The notes under the pieces: model-generated | Databases searched by the model: none | Seen by the model: the letters and a program-made list of their open reading frames with translations, nothing else | Told to the model about the DNA's origin: nothing | Position numbers and translations under genes: made by a program | Shown: positions 1 through 8,409 of the stretch, in pieces | Numbering within the stretch: position 1 is the first letter of the stretch | Layout: each line of letters starts with the position of its first letter | From: Priapulus caudatus | Taxonomy: Eukaryota; Priapulida; Priapulimorpha; Priapulimorphida; Priapulidae | Length of the DNA stretch: 27,637 nt | Direction of reading: 5' to 3' | Assembly: GCF_000485595.1 (NCBI RefSeq) | Contig: NW_014577078.1 | Coordinates: 1,086,928 to 1,114,564 of the forward strand

Positions 1-38
<38 letters not shown>
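1..38. repeat. (AG)n microsatellite at window edge
   Basis: Uninterrupted AG dinucleotide run of 19 units. It starts at base 1, so its true length is unknown. Confidence 0.97.
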
Positions 39-40
<2 letters not shown>

Positions 41-819
41 AAAAGAGATATGCACAAATATTGTGGTTAGTAATAGCTATCAATTCATAAGAGAAGAGAC
101 TGATCTCACCACGTAGATGAGATATTACTATGCAACTGAAATTATATTGGCTCACTGGCTGCAAATTTGTGCAAGAGTTCTATCTGATCACAATCAGTAC
201 TACATTCACACTGCGTCGCAGAGTAAAACTACCTTAATGGACTTTCAAAAATGTCTTATGCGCTAAAGTTCGTTTACGACGTTAGAATGTAGCAAACGTT
301 TGATGTAATTTAAGATTATTTGCAAAGATTAAATGTCTTTTACTCATGTTTATCTTTCGTTTAATATTTACGTGCACGCTCCGAATCAAACTCAAAACAG
401 TCAGATCAGAATCACCTTGGCGGCACTCAGGCTAAAATGTCGGATCTATATACGCTTTCACTGTCACTCATACTCAACAACAGATTATGAATTATATAGA
501 AAGGCCTCATTTTCAGTAAATTCTTTAGAACAATATGAAAGACATGAATTTTTAAGGCACTATAAAATTTCCGTTAAAACTGGCTAAAACATACAATTGA
601 ACAGCTCCGGTTTCATTTATTGAGTGTCCTCGATGAGTTCCCGGGTCTGCATAACGCGTGGCATATGGCAGACTGCCCCTTCCCTCGGTCACAAATGCGA
701 CGATATCTGCAATTATGTCTAGCATTCCGCTGTTGCGATGTGATCAGGATTACGTTGGTTTATGATGTTACACGTCAAACAAAAATCTACAATGGCGATT
801 TTTCATCATAAAACGGATC
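39..819. other. AT-rich non-coding stretch, nothing recognised
   Basis: No recognisable exon, RNA gene or repeat was seen on either strand. Short open frames at 333-587 and 620-811 have no family-like motifs or low-complexity pattern and look like chance. The sequence is likely intergenic or intronic. Confidence 0.5.
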
Positions 820-1250
820 ACGCGCTTTCGAAAAGAAGCGGTGCTACGGCGAGCGTGCGCGCCCGATGTTTACCGCGGTCATGACTGCGCAGCCACGCGA
901 CTCTACGTGATCGGATGGGCGCGGATAACGGTGAGAACAACCAGCTGCAGATTTCGCTCAGACGAAATGTGATTTCGTCAGCGGCGATGCTTTGTCGCCG
1001 ATAAATGAAAGCGGACACTGCTGACGCGGCCGACGTTCTAGCGACGCGTCGCGCGGATGGTCGGCGGCTGTCGTACAGTCAGTTAACGCGGCTCCAGTTG
1101 TGCACGTCAGCGCGGTGTCTGTTAAACACCGCGTCGCTTGATTTGCTAATGAGCAAACAACGGCGTAATTGCGAGGCGAGTTTGCAACTACACGTGCAAT
1201 TACCTGCCGATCTCACGTTCGTTTTACGTTTTGCTTCGTGTTATATGAGT
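820..1250. promoter_or_regulatory. CpG-rich patch with clustered hairpins (possible promoter or first exon)
   Basis: This stretch is far richer in CG dinucleotides than its AT-rich surroundings. It holds three perfect short inverted repeats: GACGAAAT/ATTTCGTC (961-979, 3-nt loop), CGGCGA/TCGCCG (982-1000, 7-nt loop) and CGCGGTGT/ACACCGCG (1111-1133, 7-nt loop). An open frame at 1005-1391 (128 codons) crosses it but matches no family I recognise. High CpG density in an otherwise AT-rich animal genome fits a promoter or first exon, but a mobile-element fragment is equally possible. Confidence 0.3.
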
Positions 1251-1399
1251 AATAGCTGCGCACAGCGATTATTCTGTAAGTCATGTCTACCCGCGGTGCC
1301 AATTATTTGCGTTTTTTTAAATGCGTGGCTATTTGGAAAACTTGTCAGTCCTTGTTGCGTGAAATTATTGGTAGACCCCATAATTCCGTAGGTACTCTA

Positions 1400-2100
1400 T
1401 CCCATATTGGTTTTTGTTTCTTTTGTTTCTTTTTCTTGCTTGGATTGAAAATGCGTCTGTCAAGAACATTGCCTCCAGTAGCAGACGCTGATCTAGTGCC
1501 GCATAATATACAAACAGGACAATATTTGTGTAGACACTGGCATTTATCTAGTGAAGCCTCGTTTTTAAAGCGCTGATAATTGCGGTCTGCAATCTTAAAT
1601 GCGACAGATAAAAGGTCTACAGACGATATAAATAGATACAGTGTATTGAAATAGCAGCAGGAATCGCAGTTGCAGCTGTGCTTCTAGAGCCTACAATGGC
1701 TGCCCAAATATTGCGCGTGGGTGTGATGTAAAATTACTACACGTTTTATGAAACGTCGAGTGTAAAGACTAAACGCAAGAACTTAGTTATATAGTCAAGA
1801 ATTTTAGGTAAGGATGAATACATTATTAGAATAAATTATTTAAATTACCTATAACAAGACGGCAAAGTAGGTTTAATGAAAGGATATATATTGCATACAA
1901 CAATGCAGTAACATACTGCGCGAATACGTGCAGTGCTGTAACATATCACATGGCTTCAGTTTTATAAAGCGATGCGACATATTCCTCCGTTGCTGAGTTA
2001 TTCAGCAATAGGTGGTTTACAATTTACTGTGAAATTTCAACAGATATAAAGGTGAGAATTTCATGATTAAAATGGTTATAGTTTTCTTTCAAATAGTAAT
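1400..2100. other. Non-coding stretch, nothing recognised
   Basis: AT-rich sequence without a recognisable exon, structured RNA or repeat. Stops are frequent in all frames. Confidence 0.45.
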
Positions 2101-2605
2101 ATTATAAAATCTACCTCAATTCTCGTTCCTTTTCTCAGTCACCACCTACTCCTCGCCGTTTCTCTTTCTTCTGTGTACTCCTTTCTTTCGCCAACCGCCG
2201 ACACGGCATACGCTTTCTTCAAGTTGTTTTCTTTCTTTCCCTTACTCATCCGTCCATTCTCATCGTAATATTCCCATACTTACCCTAAGGGTCTGTTAAT
2301 CAGCACTTCTTCCCTCTATATTTAATTCATTCTCCTTATATTTTTATTTTTTCACCTTCTTCGCCTCGTCGTCCTCTTCTTCATCTTTCTTGACTTTGCT
2401 ATCCTCCTATACCTCTTGCTCCTCCTTTTTGTTGACGTAGTTCACCTTCTCTTCTTCGGTCAATTCTTTCTCCACTTCGCCATCCTCCTCTTCCTCCTCC
2501 TTCGCCGCCTCCTCCTCCTCCTCCTCATCCTCCTCATCCTCCTTCTCCTCCTCCTTCTCCTCCTCTTTCTCCTCCTCTTCGTCGTCGTCCAGTCTCCTTG
2601 CTAAA
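2100..2605. repeat. Long pyrimidine-rich tract with CTC/TCC triplet core
   Basis: About 500 bases with strong C+T bias on the plus strand, becoming an almost pure CTC/TCC triplet array at about 2490-2580. A long polypyrimidine/polypurine asymmetry like this can form triplex (H-) DNA, which is inference from base composition only. The minus strand reads as an acidic frame, listed separately. Confidence 0.75.
2347..2600 (-). pseudogene. Acidic, Glu/Lys-rich coding-like frame with in-frame stop
   Basis: Read on the minus strand, the frame from about 2600 runs as Asp/Glu/Lys-rich codons (blocks such as EEEEKEEEKEEEK, then EVEKELTEEEKVNYVNKK). It meets one in-frame TAG (2407-2409) and then continues in the same frame as EDSKVKKDEEEDDEAKKVKK to a TAA at 2344-2346. 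Immediately upstream on that strand is TTTAG before CAAGGAG, with a TACTAAT branch-point-like motif about 35 bases earlier, so an exon 3' splice site is conceivable. There is no in-frame ATG. Because a polypurine tract automatically reads as Glu/Lys, this may be a translation artefact of the repeat; the less repetitive segment around ELTEEEKVNYV is the only hint of real coding ancestry. Confidence 0.2.
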
Positions 2606-2649
2606 CTAACTTACGCAACCGTTATATTTATTAGTATCATTGTACGTGC

Positions 2650-5040
2650 TTTAGTGCTGCTAACTGCTAGAGCTGATTATATCATTTTATCAGCTCATTT
2701 CTACTTTCCTGTTACAACCGCAATCCTATGCAGTGGATATGCGTTCGCACATGCACCTTCGGTGTCGTTTTCCTCTCGTACGGCGGTCTCCGTAAAAGGA
2801 AGAATCTTAGGGAAGCTTAAGAGCGACTTCTCAGGCCGACGTTTTATTAAGAAGCATCTTAGCCATGCACAGGCACATTGTCAGGCTCAGTCACAGTGAT
2901 GTTTAGAGTCAGGTTAGAGTACGTGTTCTAAGATAATTTGATAATAGACGTCAGTTTTAGATCGTAGCATTATAAATCGTTTCCACATTATATACTGTCG
3001 TACGTCATCCAACACGATGGCACCCGCCTCGCATACAGATATATAATAAATGGGGTTTACAGTACCACTTATGGGTCTGAAGGTTTATGAAGAATGGCGC
3101 CGTGATTAAGGATTCTTACAGCTTCTATTAGCTAACCATTTGCATTTCAAGCTTTGCTTATTTCATCAGCGATTGTGGCGTGTGCAGAACGCGCTTAAGC
3201 GGGGACTCAATGCACGAAAATATAGCTTCTCATATGTACAATTCTACTAACGAGGTAAGCGTGCACACAACTCATATTGTCTCGCAGATTAATAAAGGCA
3301 CTCGTTACCTTGTCACGCAATTCCTAATTACGCGCAGATGCGACGATTTACATTTTCGCTAGTTTGAATTCATTGTCGGATCTACGTATATATTGGAATA
3401 ATTTATTCAACGATTAAGAATCTATTTAGCCTATATCGATCATTTATCCATTGGTGTGACGTCGTTATCGACGCAGGGTGGCATCGTTCGTGTTACCGCC
3501 CCGTAGGTGGTCCAACTCGATAAAGGACGGGATTGAAGCCCGAAGATTAAGATATGTGTACACGATGACTCGTTCAAGAATTTAACACACAAAAAACGTA
3601 TACAGCTGAACAAAAATGCTACAAAATGCCTACCGATTTCGTCACAACCCTCTTTTTCAACCGGCAGAGATAGATTATTTGGCATAGGCTTTATTTAAGC
3701 ACACAGAGAGATTTTGATGACAGCATCAAACACGTTGACATTAGCCTAGGATGCGTATGTAGTGGCTACGATTTTATCTGGCTAAGATCCTCCAGATCTA
3801 CTCCAAGAATACTGCAGAATATTATTTTTTAGTTAACATGCATATTAAGGCTTTACATAATACGCTATAGATGAAGACCTAAATGCAATCTCCCCATCGC
3901 ACCCATTGGATATCATCCATCGATACTTTATGATGCCTGTGCGATACCTATCGAATATCATTTCCGTGTATTAATTACGTATAATTTTAGACGCCCGATG
4001 TAATTAGGCACTCACGCATGGGTTCTAATTGCGCGATTTTAAAACGCGTTTAATGGCAGCTACTATCGTGCGATAGTTTGAAACCTTTCACGTTTCAGGC
4101 GCTATATGCTTATGATGTAATCGTGCATAAAATAGGATATTTTTAAACGATATAATTAAAAGTGGTATATTAGCACAATTGAAAATGTAAAACTCATATA
4201 ACCGTTATGATTAAAGGTGCACCCAAATATCATGTAGGATAAAACATAATTTCTACGATTCTTTTATATGGCGAATAACTGGCGGATTCTCTTTGCGCAT
4301 CGTTGGTTAGATAATTGTATTGGATAAGTAGCTTGCAGTAACTAACAGTTGTCCTCGTCGTATCTTTATCATGCATGTACACTCGATGGCGGATCCAGGG
4401 ATCCTTGAAGAGAATGGTCAGCTAAATTCCAAGCAGAAAGGGGGGTATCAACAGCTTTATATTTGGAAAAAGATGGTGGAAATCCAAAGATTTGGAATAT
4501 AGATTTTCTACTTTTAAGTACATTTTTTAAGTCATATTTATTTCCGTCCGAGTTACGAGATATGATCATTTAGAATCTAGCTAGTATATAATACATGCGC
4601 TACAATTACGACATAGGCCTACACTTCTGAACCGTAATCAGCCACAGATAATGAGTAGTTCCTGCAACCCGCCTGTACATATTTGATAAACACTTGGCCA
4701 TGTTGGGCAATATGCTAAAGGCAACACTCGATGGCAACCCCGTTAAAACACGGCAGTCAGTGATCATGTTGGTTTACCTATATATAAATATACACGGTAA
4801 TACCGAGCGAACTATCCAGAGCAATGTTACCAGGTGATGCAAACATTGTTTAAATAACTACCCTTGAACACGATCATTACTCAACACAAGAATAGTGTTG
4901 GTTTTAGTAGCATCGGCACTAGACCTTGTAATAGTAGTTGTAGAAAGGGCACCATGGCAGCATAAGTATCCGCAGCATCCGCTCTACAAATTACAATAAC
5001 GCAGGAACAACATAACAAGTAGCAGCAGTATTGATAACAG
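2650..5040. other. AT-rich intergenic or intronic stretch, nothing recognised
   Basis: About 2.4 kb without a recognisable exon, RNA gene or strong repeat on either strand. Open frames here (for example 2654-2899, 3180-3362, and minus-strand 3440-3685 and 4369-4569) are short and show no known motif. A local identifier is a run of five G at 4440-4444. Confidence 0.45.
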
Positions 5041-5049
5041 TTCCATGTG

Positions 5050-5208
5050 ACCATATCTAAAGCGGCGCTAGCCACAGCAAGAGTAGCGACAGTAGCAGTA
5101 GTAGTAGCAATAGCGGGAGCAGTAGCGGGAGCGGGAGCAGTAGCAGTAACAGTAGCAGTAGCAGTAACAGTAGCAGTAGCTGTAGCAGCAGCTGCAGTAG
5201 CAGCTGCT

Positions 5209-5282
<74 letters not shown>

Positions 5283-5310
5283 GCAGTAGCAGAGCAGCAG
5301 GAGATTATTC
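5050..5310. repeat. GCA/GTA triplet array with pure (GCA)24 core
   Basis: An imperfect GTA/GCA/GGA triplet array begins near 5070 and becomes pure GCA from 5209 to 5280 (24 units), ending in a few imperfect units to about 5300. One plus-strand frame gives a Val/Ala-rich then polyalanine string (5047-5289); other frames give poly-Gln or poly-Ser. There is no non-repetitive coding flank, so I treat it as a microsatellite of the CAG/CTG hairpin-forming class, not a gene. Confidence 0.9.
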
Positions 5311-5557
5311 CCTGGTCACAAACGAGCCCACGACAGCATTGTGCAACGACACGACAGAAAATTTGGGCAAATCGTGGTCATCGGCGCGTCGTCGCAAGAC
5401 AGTCTACGAATTTTGAGCATCGTGGCATCGACTTGCCGTCGTGAGGCAAAATTGAACATGCCACTTTTTGTTGCCACGATTTTTTGTGGTATCTATGTCT
5501 TCTGCGTTGTCGTGAGTCTGTCCTACAACAGTCTTGCGACAGTCTTGCGCACGTCTT

Positions 5558-5666
5558 GCGACTGTCGTGCGAGAGTCCTTGGCGACTGTCGTGCGATAAA
5601 TATCTTGTCGTGGGTACCAGAAGAAATTTTTTTAGTCAAACAATCTTACGACTATCGCACGACTGT
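5558..5666. repeat. Subterminal short repeats, left side of Harbinger remnant
   Basis: Two exact 15-base direct repeats GCGACTGTCGTGCGA (5558-5572 and 5582-5596) are followed by an inverted relative TCGCACGACTGT (5655-5666). The surrounding 5340-5840 is full of GTCTTGCG/GTCGTGCG variants. The same vocabulary recurs at 6660-6850, supporting one element spanning both. Confidence 0.55.
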
Positions 5667-5698
5667 CTAAGCCCACGCACACCAGACGATTTTTACAA

Positions 5699-5733
5699 AC
5701 GATGAACGATGAAACGATGAAAGATGAACGATG
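5699..5733. repeat. Short ACGATGAA tandem repeat
   Basis: Four imperfect tandem copies of a 7-9 base unit (variants of ACGATGAA/AAGATGAA) lie inside the left arm of the Harbinger-like remnant. Confidence 0.7.
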
Positions 5734-5918
5734 TAGGTGTGCGGGTCATTTGTAGACGATTTTATTTTTATCGGATTTCGTAAGAGGCTCGCAAACATTG
5801 TAAGTCTGTTGTGCGTTAGTCTTGCGTTAGTCTTGCAACATATTTTCGTTTTTTGAGGGGTATATAGCTCGGCGAATGAACGCTTGAATTAAAAACTGCC
5901 TGTCGGCGCTGAAAGAGG

Positions 5919-6158
5919 ATGGCTATTCTACCTGAGCGCCTACGCGTGGCCCTGCTGAGGGGGCGTCTGGAGGAACTCCAGCACGAACATAATATAGTGC
6001 TGTTGGCGTTGATCCGGCCGGCGGGCAGCGCAGGAACCGGCGAAACCCCGACGTTGGTGGTTTCGGCCTGGATCTCGCGGCGCCTGATGTTTGGGCAGTA
6101 TAGTACTCTGATGCAAGAGTTGGAGCGGGAATCTGCCGGTGACTTCGTGGGGTTCCTG
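5919..6158 (+). pseudogene. HARBI1-like transposase, N-terminal fragment
   Basis: PIF/Harbinger transposases excise and insert DNA in the nucleus through a DDE nuclease domain. Only the N-terminal region is present here, about 80 codons from the ATG at 5919. It shows a basic/Leu-rich start (residues 6-20, RLRVALLRGRLEEL) and then the family-like block AWISRRLMFGQYSTLMQELE (about residues 50-69) followed by SAGDFVGFL, which resembles the conserved pre-catalytic segment of HARBI1 proteins (pattern W-x-x-R-R-x-x-x-G-x-[YF]-x-x-L-x-x-E-L, then a short F-x-x-[FY]-[LV]). Right after this the frame enters DNA that encodes the opposing MADF gene on the other strand, so residues beyond about 80 are antisense noise. 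The DDE core is absent. Family recognition is from remembered motif shape and was not searched. Confidence 0.6.
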
Positions 6159-6502
6159 TTCTTCTTTGACTTGTTTTTGAAGTTTTTGGTGGCCTGGTTG
6201 TAGATAATCTCGTTATCTTCCACCCAGGACACGATCTTCAACTCCTGCTCCTCGGATATGTCGTTTGGGCGGGCGATGTTGATAACAGTGCCGCCGTAGT
6301 CGTCGGGGGTGTTGCTCTGCTCTTTGCTTTTGCCGCCCGCAGCTTTCTTCGCTGTCTTGGGGACAGCGCCACCGCCAGTGCCTGCAGCCTCCTCTTCATC
6401 CTCCGCCTCGGCAACCTCAGTCTCAGGTACGACATCAGCAGGGTCACCGGCAGTCACCGAGTCGTCATCCTCTGTCTGGTGCACATCAGCCTCTTTTACC
6501 AC
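6152..6502 (-). pseudogene. MADF/Myb-like DNA-binding protein, 3'-truncated
   Basis: Minus-strand frame starting with ATG at 6502. Residues 1-60 form an acidic then Ala/Lys-rich linker (VHQTEDDDSVTAGD; AKKAAGGKSK). Residues about 82-116 read DISEEQELKIVSWVEDNEII then YNQATKNFKNKSKKN, matching the first half of a MADF domain: acidic lead, aliphatic/Trp helix, [LI]-Y-[ND] and a K-rich second-helix start. MADF domains bind DNA, and in PIF/Harbinger elements a MADF/Myb protein is the usual partner of the transposase. The rest of the domain (expected Trp and R-T-x-[YF]-[GA]-[KR]-L motifs) is missing. After residue about 117 the frame runs through the reverse complement of the transposase fragment and has no domain character, although it stays open to 5816 (228 codons in total). 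Confidence 0.6.
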
Positions 6503-7155
6503 TTTTCTCTGTTGGTTTCTTCTTGAGAGGCATCCTGAATACTAACTTTGATTAAATGAAGTGACAAAATGTCAAAAATTCGATGCAGAACTTCGATGTA
6601 TCCACTGAAAATCTTTGCAGGCAAATGGCAAGCAACAGACCGGGCCTCGTATATAGTCGGGGACGGACCGCGAGTGACCCACGAGTGACTCACGGAGTAA
6701 CCACGAATGACACACGACTGTTGTGCGCCAGTCGCACGACTGTAGCACGTGCATCCCACGAGTGAACCACGACCTGTTCACGTGGAAAAAGCCCCCCGAC
6801 AATGCCCCGACAACTGCACGACTGATCGCACGCACTGACTTGCGACTACAGCCATGACATAACCACGAGCATATCTTTTTTTTTTCTGTCGGCGTCCGCT
6901 ATCGCCAAACCATCTTTGATGTGTCGTAGCCTTGTGACACTCGAAATACGATTTCGGGCATGTTGCAAGATCTGGCCCGACCAATATTTCGTACGATCCG
7001 TTGTGACCGGGGCGGCGAATTTTTTTTCCTATACCAACATATCCAGTCGAAGAATGCTGATTGTTTGTGATGTGGTTCATCCTGTCTCCTGATTGGTTCA
7101 AACACATGTGCTGGCTTATTTGCAGATGTCATGTGCTATTTCTATGAAGTCTTTC

Positions 7156-7320
7156 TGGCGTAATGGATAGCACACGCAGCTTTATGTCTGAAAGGTCGGT
7201 GGTTCATAGATATATACAACACATGGATAGCTGACTTCCGCACGCTCACGTTAAAACGCATTGGGCGATGTGGCGTCACCGGCAGGCGGCGCCACAAAGA
7301 GGCACAGATCACATCCGGTC
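7156..7320 (+). mobile_element. tRNA-derived SINE-like element (head plus body)
   Basis: A pol III A-box-like motif TGGCGTAATGG (7156-7166) is followed 45 bases later by a B-box-like GGTTCATAG (7201-7209), preceded by the T-arm-like string GGTCGGTGGTTC. That spacing and order match a tRNA promoter, but no full cloverleaf with acceptor stem was found. The body from 7205 shares a perfect 33-base stretch with the opposite strand at 11629-11661, and a nearby CGATGTGGCGT with the same element, showing it is dispersed. tRNA-headed SINE is the best guess; a decayed tRNA next to an unrelated repeat is the alternative. Confidence 0.4.
7205..7237 (+). repeat. 33-bp core of dispersed repeat (inverted mate at 11629-11661)
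   Basis: Bases 7205-7237 are identical to the reverse complement of 11629-11661. About 30 bases beyond, both also share GATGTGGCGT. Confidence 0.85.
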
Positions 7321-7464
7321 CTATGTCTGTGTGCTATTTTCGCACTGTAAACATGGCATCTCACTTCGACTTCTCTGTTTTAGAAGAAATACAGGTATAC
7401 GTTCAACGAATTCACATGTATTGACAATCTGTACGAATTGTCTACTGCTCACCTGTTGACTGAA

Positions 7465-7590
7465 CTACTCAATTTTGTTTTATATATTTGTGCTATTCGC
7501 AATGACGATGTTATACTCGCAGAACGAACTGAGACACTAGCTGTCACAGGAACTGGACACCGAGTTTTAGTCTGCAAAGCACCAGATACA
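7465..7590 (+). repeat. Direct repeat module, copy 1
   Basis: Starts with ACTCAATTTTG, contains CGCAATGACGATGT (7499-7512) and TATACTCGCA, and ends near AACGAACTG and the following GAACTGG segment. It matches 8198-8330, with the second copy carrying about 33 extra bases. In plus-strand translation both copies keep LLNF..YIC..RNDDV, but neither is a recognised domain, so it is treated as a repeat. Confidence 0.65.
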
Positions 7591-7615
7591 ACTTCCTCAA
7601 CCTGTTCTGTATTTC

Positions 7616-7815
7616 CTATTAGTAGTAGTAGCAGTAGTAGTCCTACTAGTACTAGTACACTAGTAGTGTAGTGTACTAGTACTACTACTACTACTACTAG
7701 TACACTAGTAGTGTAGTGTACTAGTACTACTACTACTACTAGTACACTAGTAGTGTAGTGTACTAGTACTACTACTACTAGTAGTCAGTAGCACTACTAC
7801 TCGCTACTACTACTA
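7616..7815. repeat. TAC/TAG triplet array with three perfect tandem hairpins
   Basis: A triplet (TAC/TAG) array in which a 30-base unit recurs three times: ACTAGTACAC, 10-base spacer TAGTAGTGTA, then GTGTACTAGT. Copies are at 7651-7680, 7696-7725 and 7738-7767. The first and last 10 bases of each unit are perfect reverse complements, giving 10-bp-stem, 10-nt-loop hairpins. Spacing is 45 and 42 bases, both multiples of three. TAC/TAG filler between units varies in length. Confidence 0.93.
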
Positions 7816-7902
7816 TAGTCCGCAAATGCAGACGTAAACTCCGCTTTGCTAATCTGAGGGTGCGGGTTTACCCATTACTGGGGTCTGTGTCGGCTCGGAC
7901 TA
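7816..7902. mobile_element. Miniature inverted-repeat element, copy A (87 bp)
   Basis: Starts TAGTCCG and ends CGGACTA, a 7-bp terminal inverted repeat. The interior matches 10847-10943 with a few substitutions and indels. Flanks on both sides read CTACTACTA (7807-7815, 7903-7911), consistent with a 9-bp target duplication, but they lie in triplet repeat and are uninformative on their own. Copy B supplies the independent support. Confidence 0.65.
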
Positions 7903-8010
7903 CTACTACTACTATAGTACTACTAGTACTACTACTCATACTAGCTACTAAGTACTACTATACTACTACTACTATAGTACTACTAGTACTACTACGCTAC
8001 TACTCTACTA
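7901..8010. repeat. TAC-rich array with 60-bp higher-order period
   Basis: The 35 bases at 7901-7935 recur exactly at 7961-7995, a 60-base period, inside TAC/TAG/TAT triplet sequence. It lies immediately after the miniature element and continues the array type seen at 7616-7815, so the element appears to have inserted into a triplet array. Confidence 0.85.
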
Positions 8011-8099
8011 CTCTAATAGCTCTAGTAGGGTTCGAGCTTAGTAGCTCTATAGGTGCACTTTGGCAGGTTGTTGGTTGCGCAGCGTTGCGGCAACTGTAC

Positions 8100-8185
8100 G
8101 CGGGCTATAGTATAAAAGCTAGTACTACTGATGCTGCTAAAGTCACTAATTACAGTACTACTAGTACTAGCACTAGCAATTCACT
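8100..8185. repeat. Residual TAC/TAG triplet patches
   Basis: Scattered short CTAGTACTACTG, CAGTACTACTAGTACTAG and similar pieces end just before the second copy of the direct-repeat module. A TATAAAAG string (8109-8116) is present, but nothing gene-like follows it. Confidence 0.5.
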
Positions 8186-8197
8186 ATGAATAAACAA

Positions 8198-8330
8198 TTA
8201 CTCAATTTTGATTCATATATTTGTGTTAATCGCAATGACGATGTCAATGTTACAACATCAATACAATTAATAAAAATTATACTCGCATTAGAACGAACTG
8301 GCACTGAGTCTACAATCATCTGTAATGAAT
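8198..8330 (+). repeat. Direct repeat module, copy 2
   Basis: Homologous to 7465-7590. It shares ACTCAATTTTG, CATATATTTGTG-like sequence, CGCAATGACGATGT, TATACTCGCA and GAACGAACTG, with about 33 additional bases between the last two blocks and the first part. A fainter third relative may lie at 8860-8930 (AGGAACTGGCATTAAAGCCAC). Confidence 0.6.
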
Positions 8331-8409
8331 CAGGTCGAGTGCATTGCTCATGTCAGGCAAGAATCCGACACCAGGTTATTCATATACAGTGCATGAAGCT
8401 CTCCTAGTT

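Larger units (their letters stand above)
5340..6860. mobile_element. Internally deleted PIF/Harbinger DNA transposon (borders approximate)
   Basis: Two transposon-type coding remnants face each other: a HARBI1-like transposase N-terminus on the plus strand and a MADF/Myb-like DNA-binding protein on the minus strand. PIF/Harbinger elements characteristically carry exactly these two genes. Both flanks are rich in related short motifs: GCGACTGTCGTGCGA occurs twice (5558-5572, 5582-5596) and TCGCACGACTGT occurs on both sides (5655-5666, 6732-6743), resembling subterminal repeats. I could not fix terminal inverted repeats or a 3-bp target duplication, so the borders are estimates. The centre, including the DDE catalytic core, is missing, so the element cannot be autonomous. 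Confidence 0.55.

Noticed and set aside
5047-5289. Polyalanine/valine open frame
   Set aside because: Pure translation of the GCA/GTA triplet array, with no unique coding flank.
7156-7230. A functional tRNA gene
   Set aside because: A-box and B-box-like motifs are present, but I found no acceptor-stem pairing or complete cloverleaf; a SINE head fits better.
7616-8010. CRISPR-like array
   Set aside because: The regularly spaced palindromic units are separated by low-complexity TAC filler, not unique spacers, and the DNA is animal.
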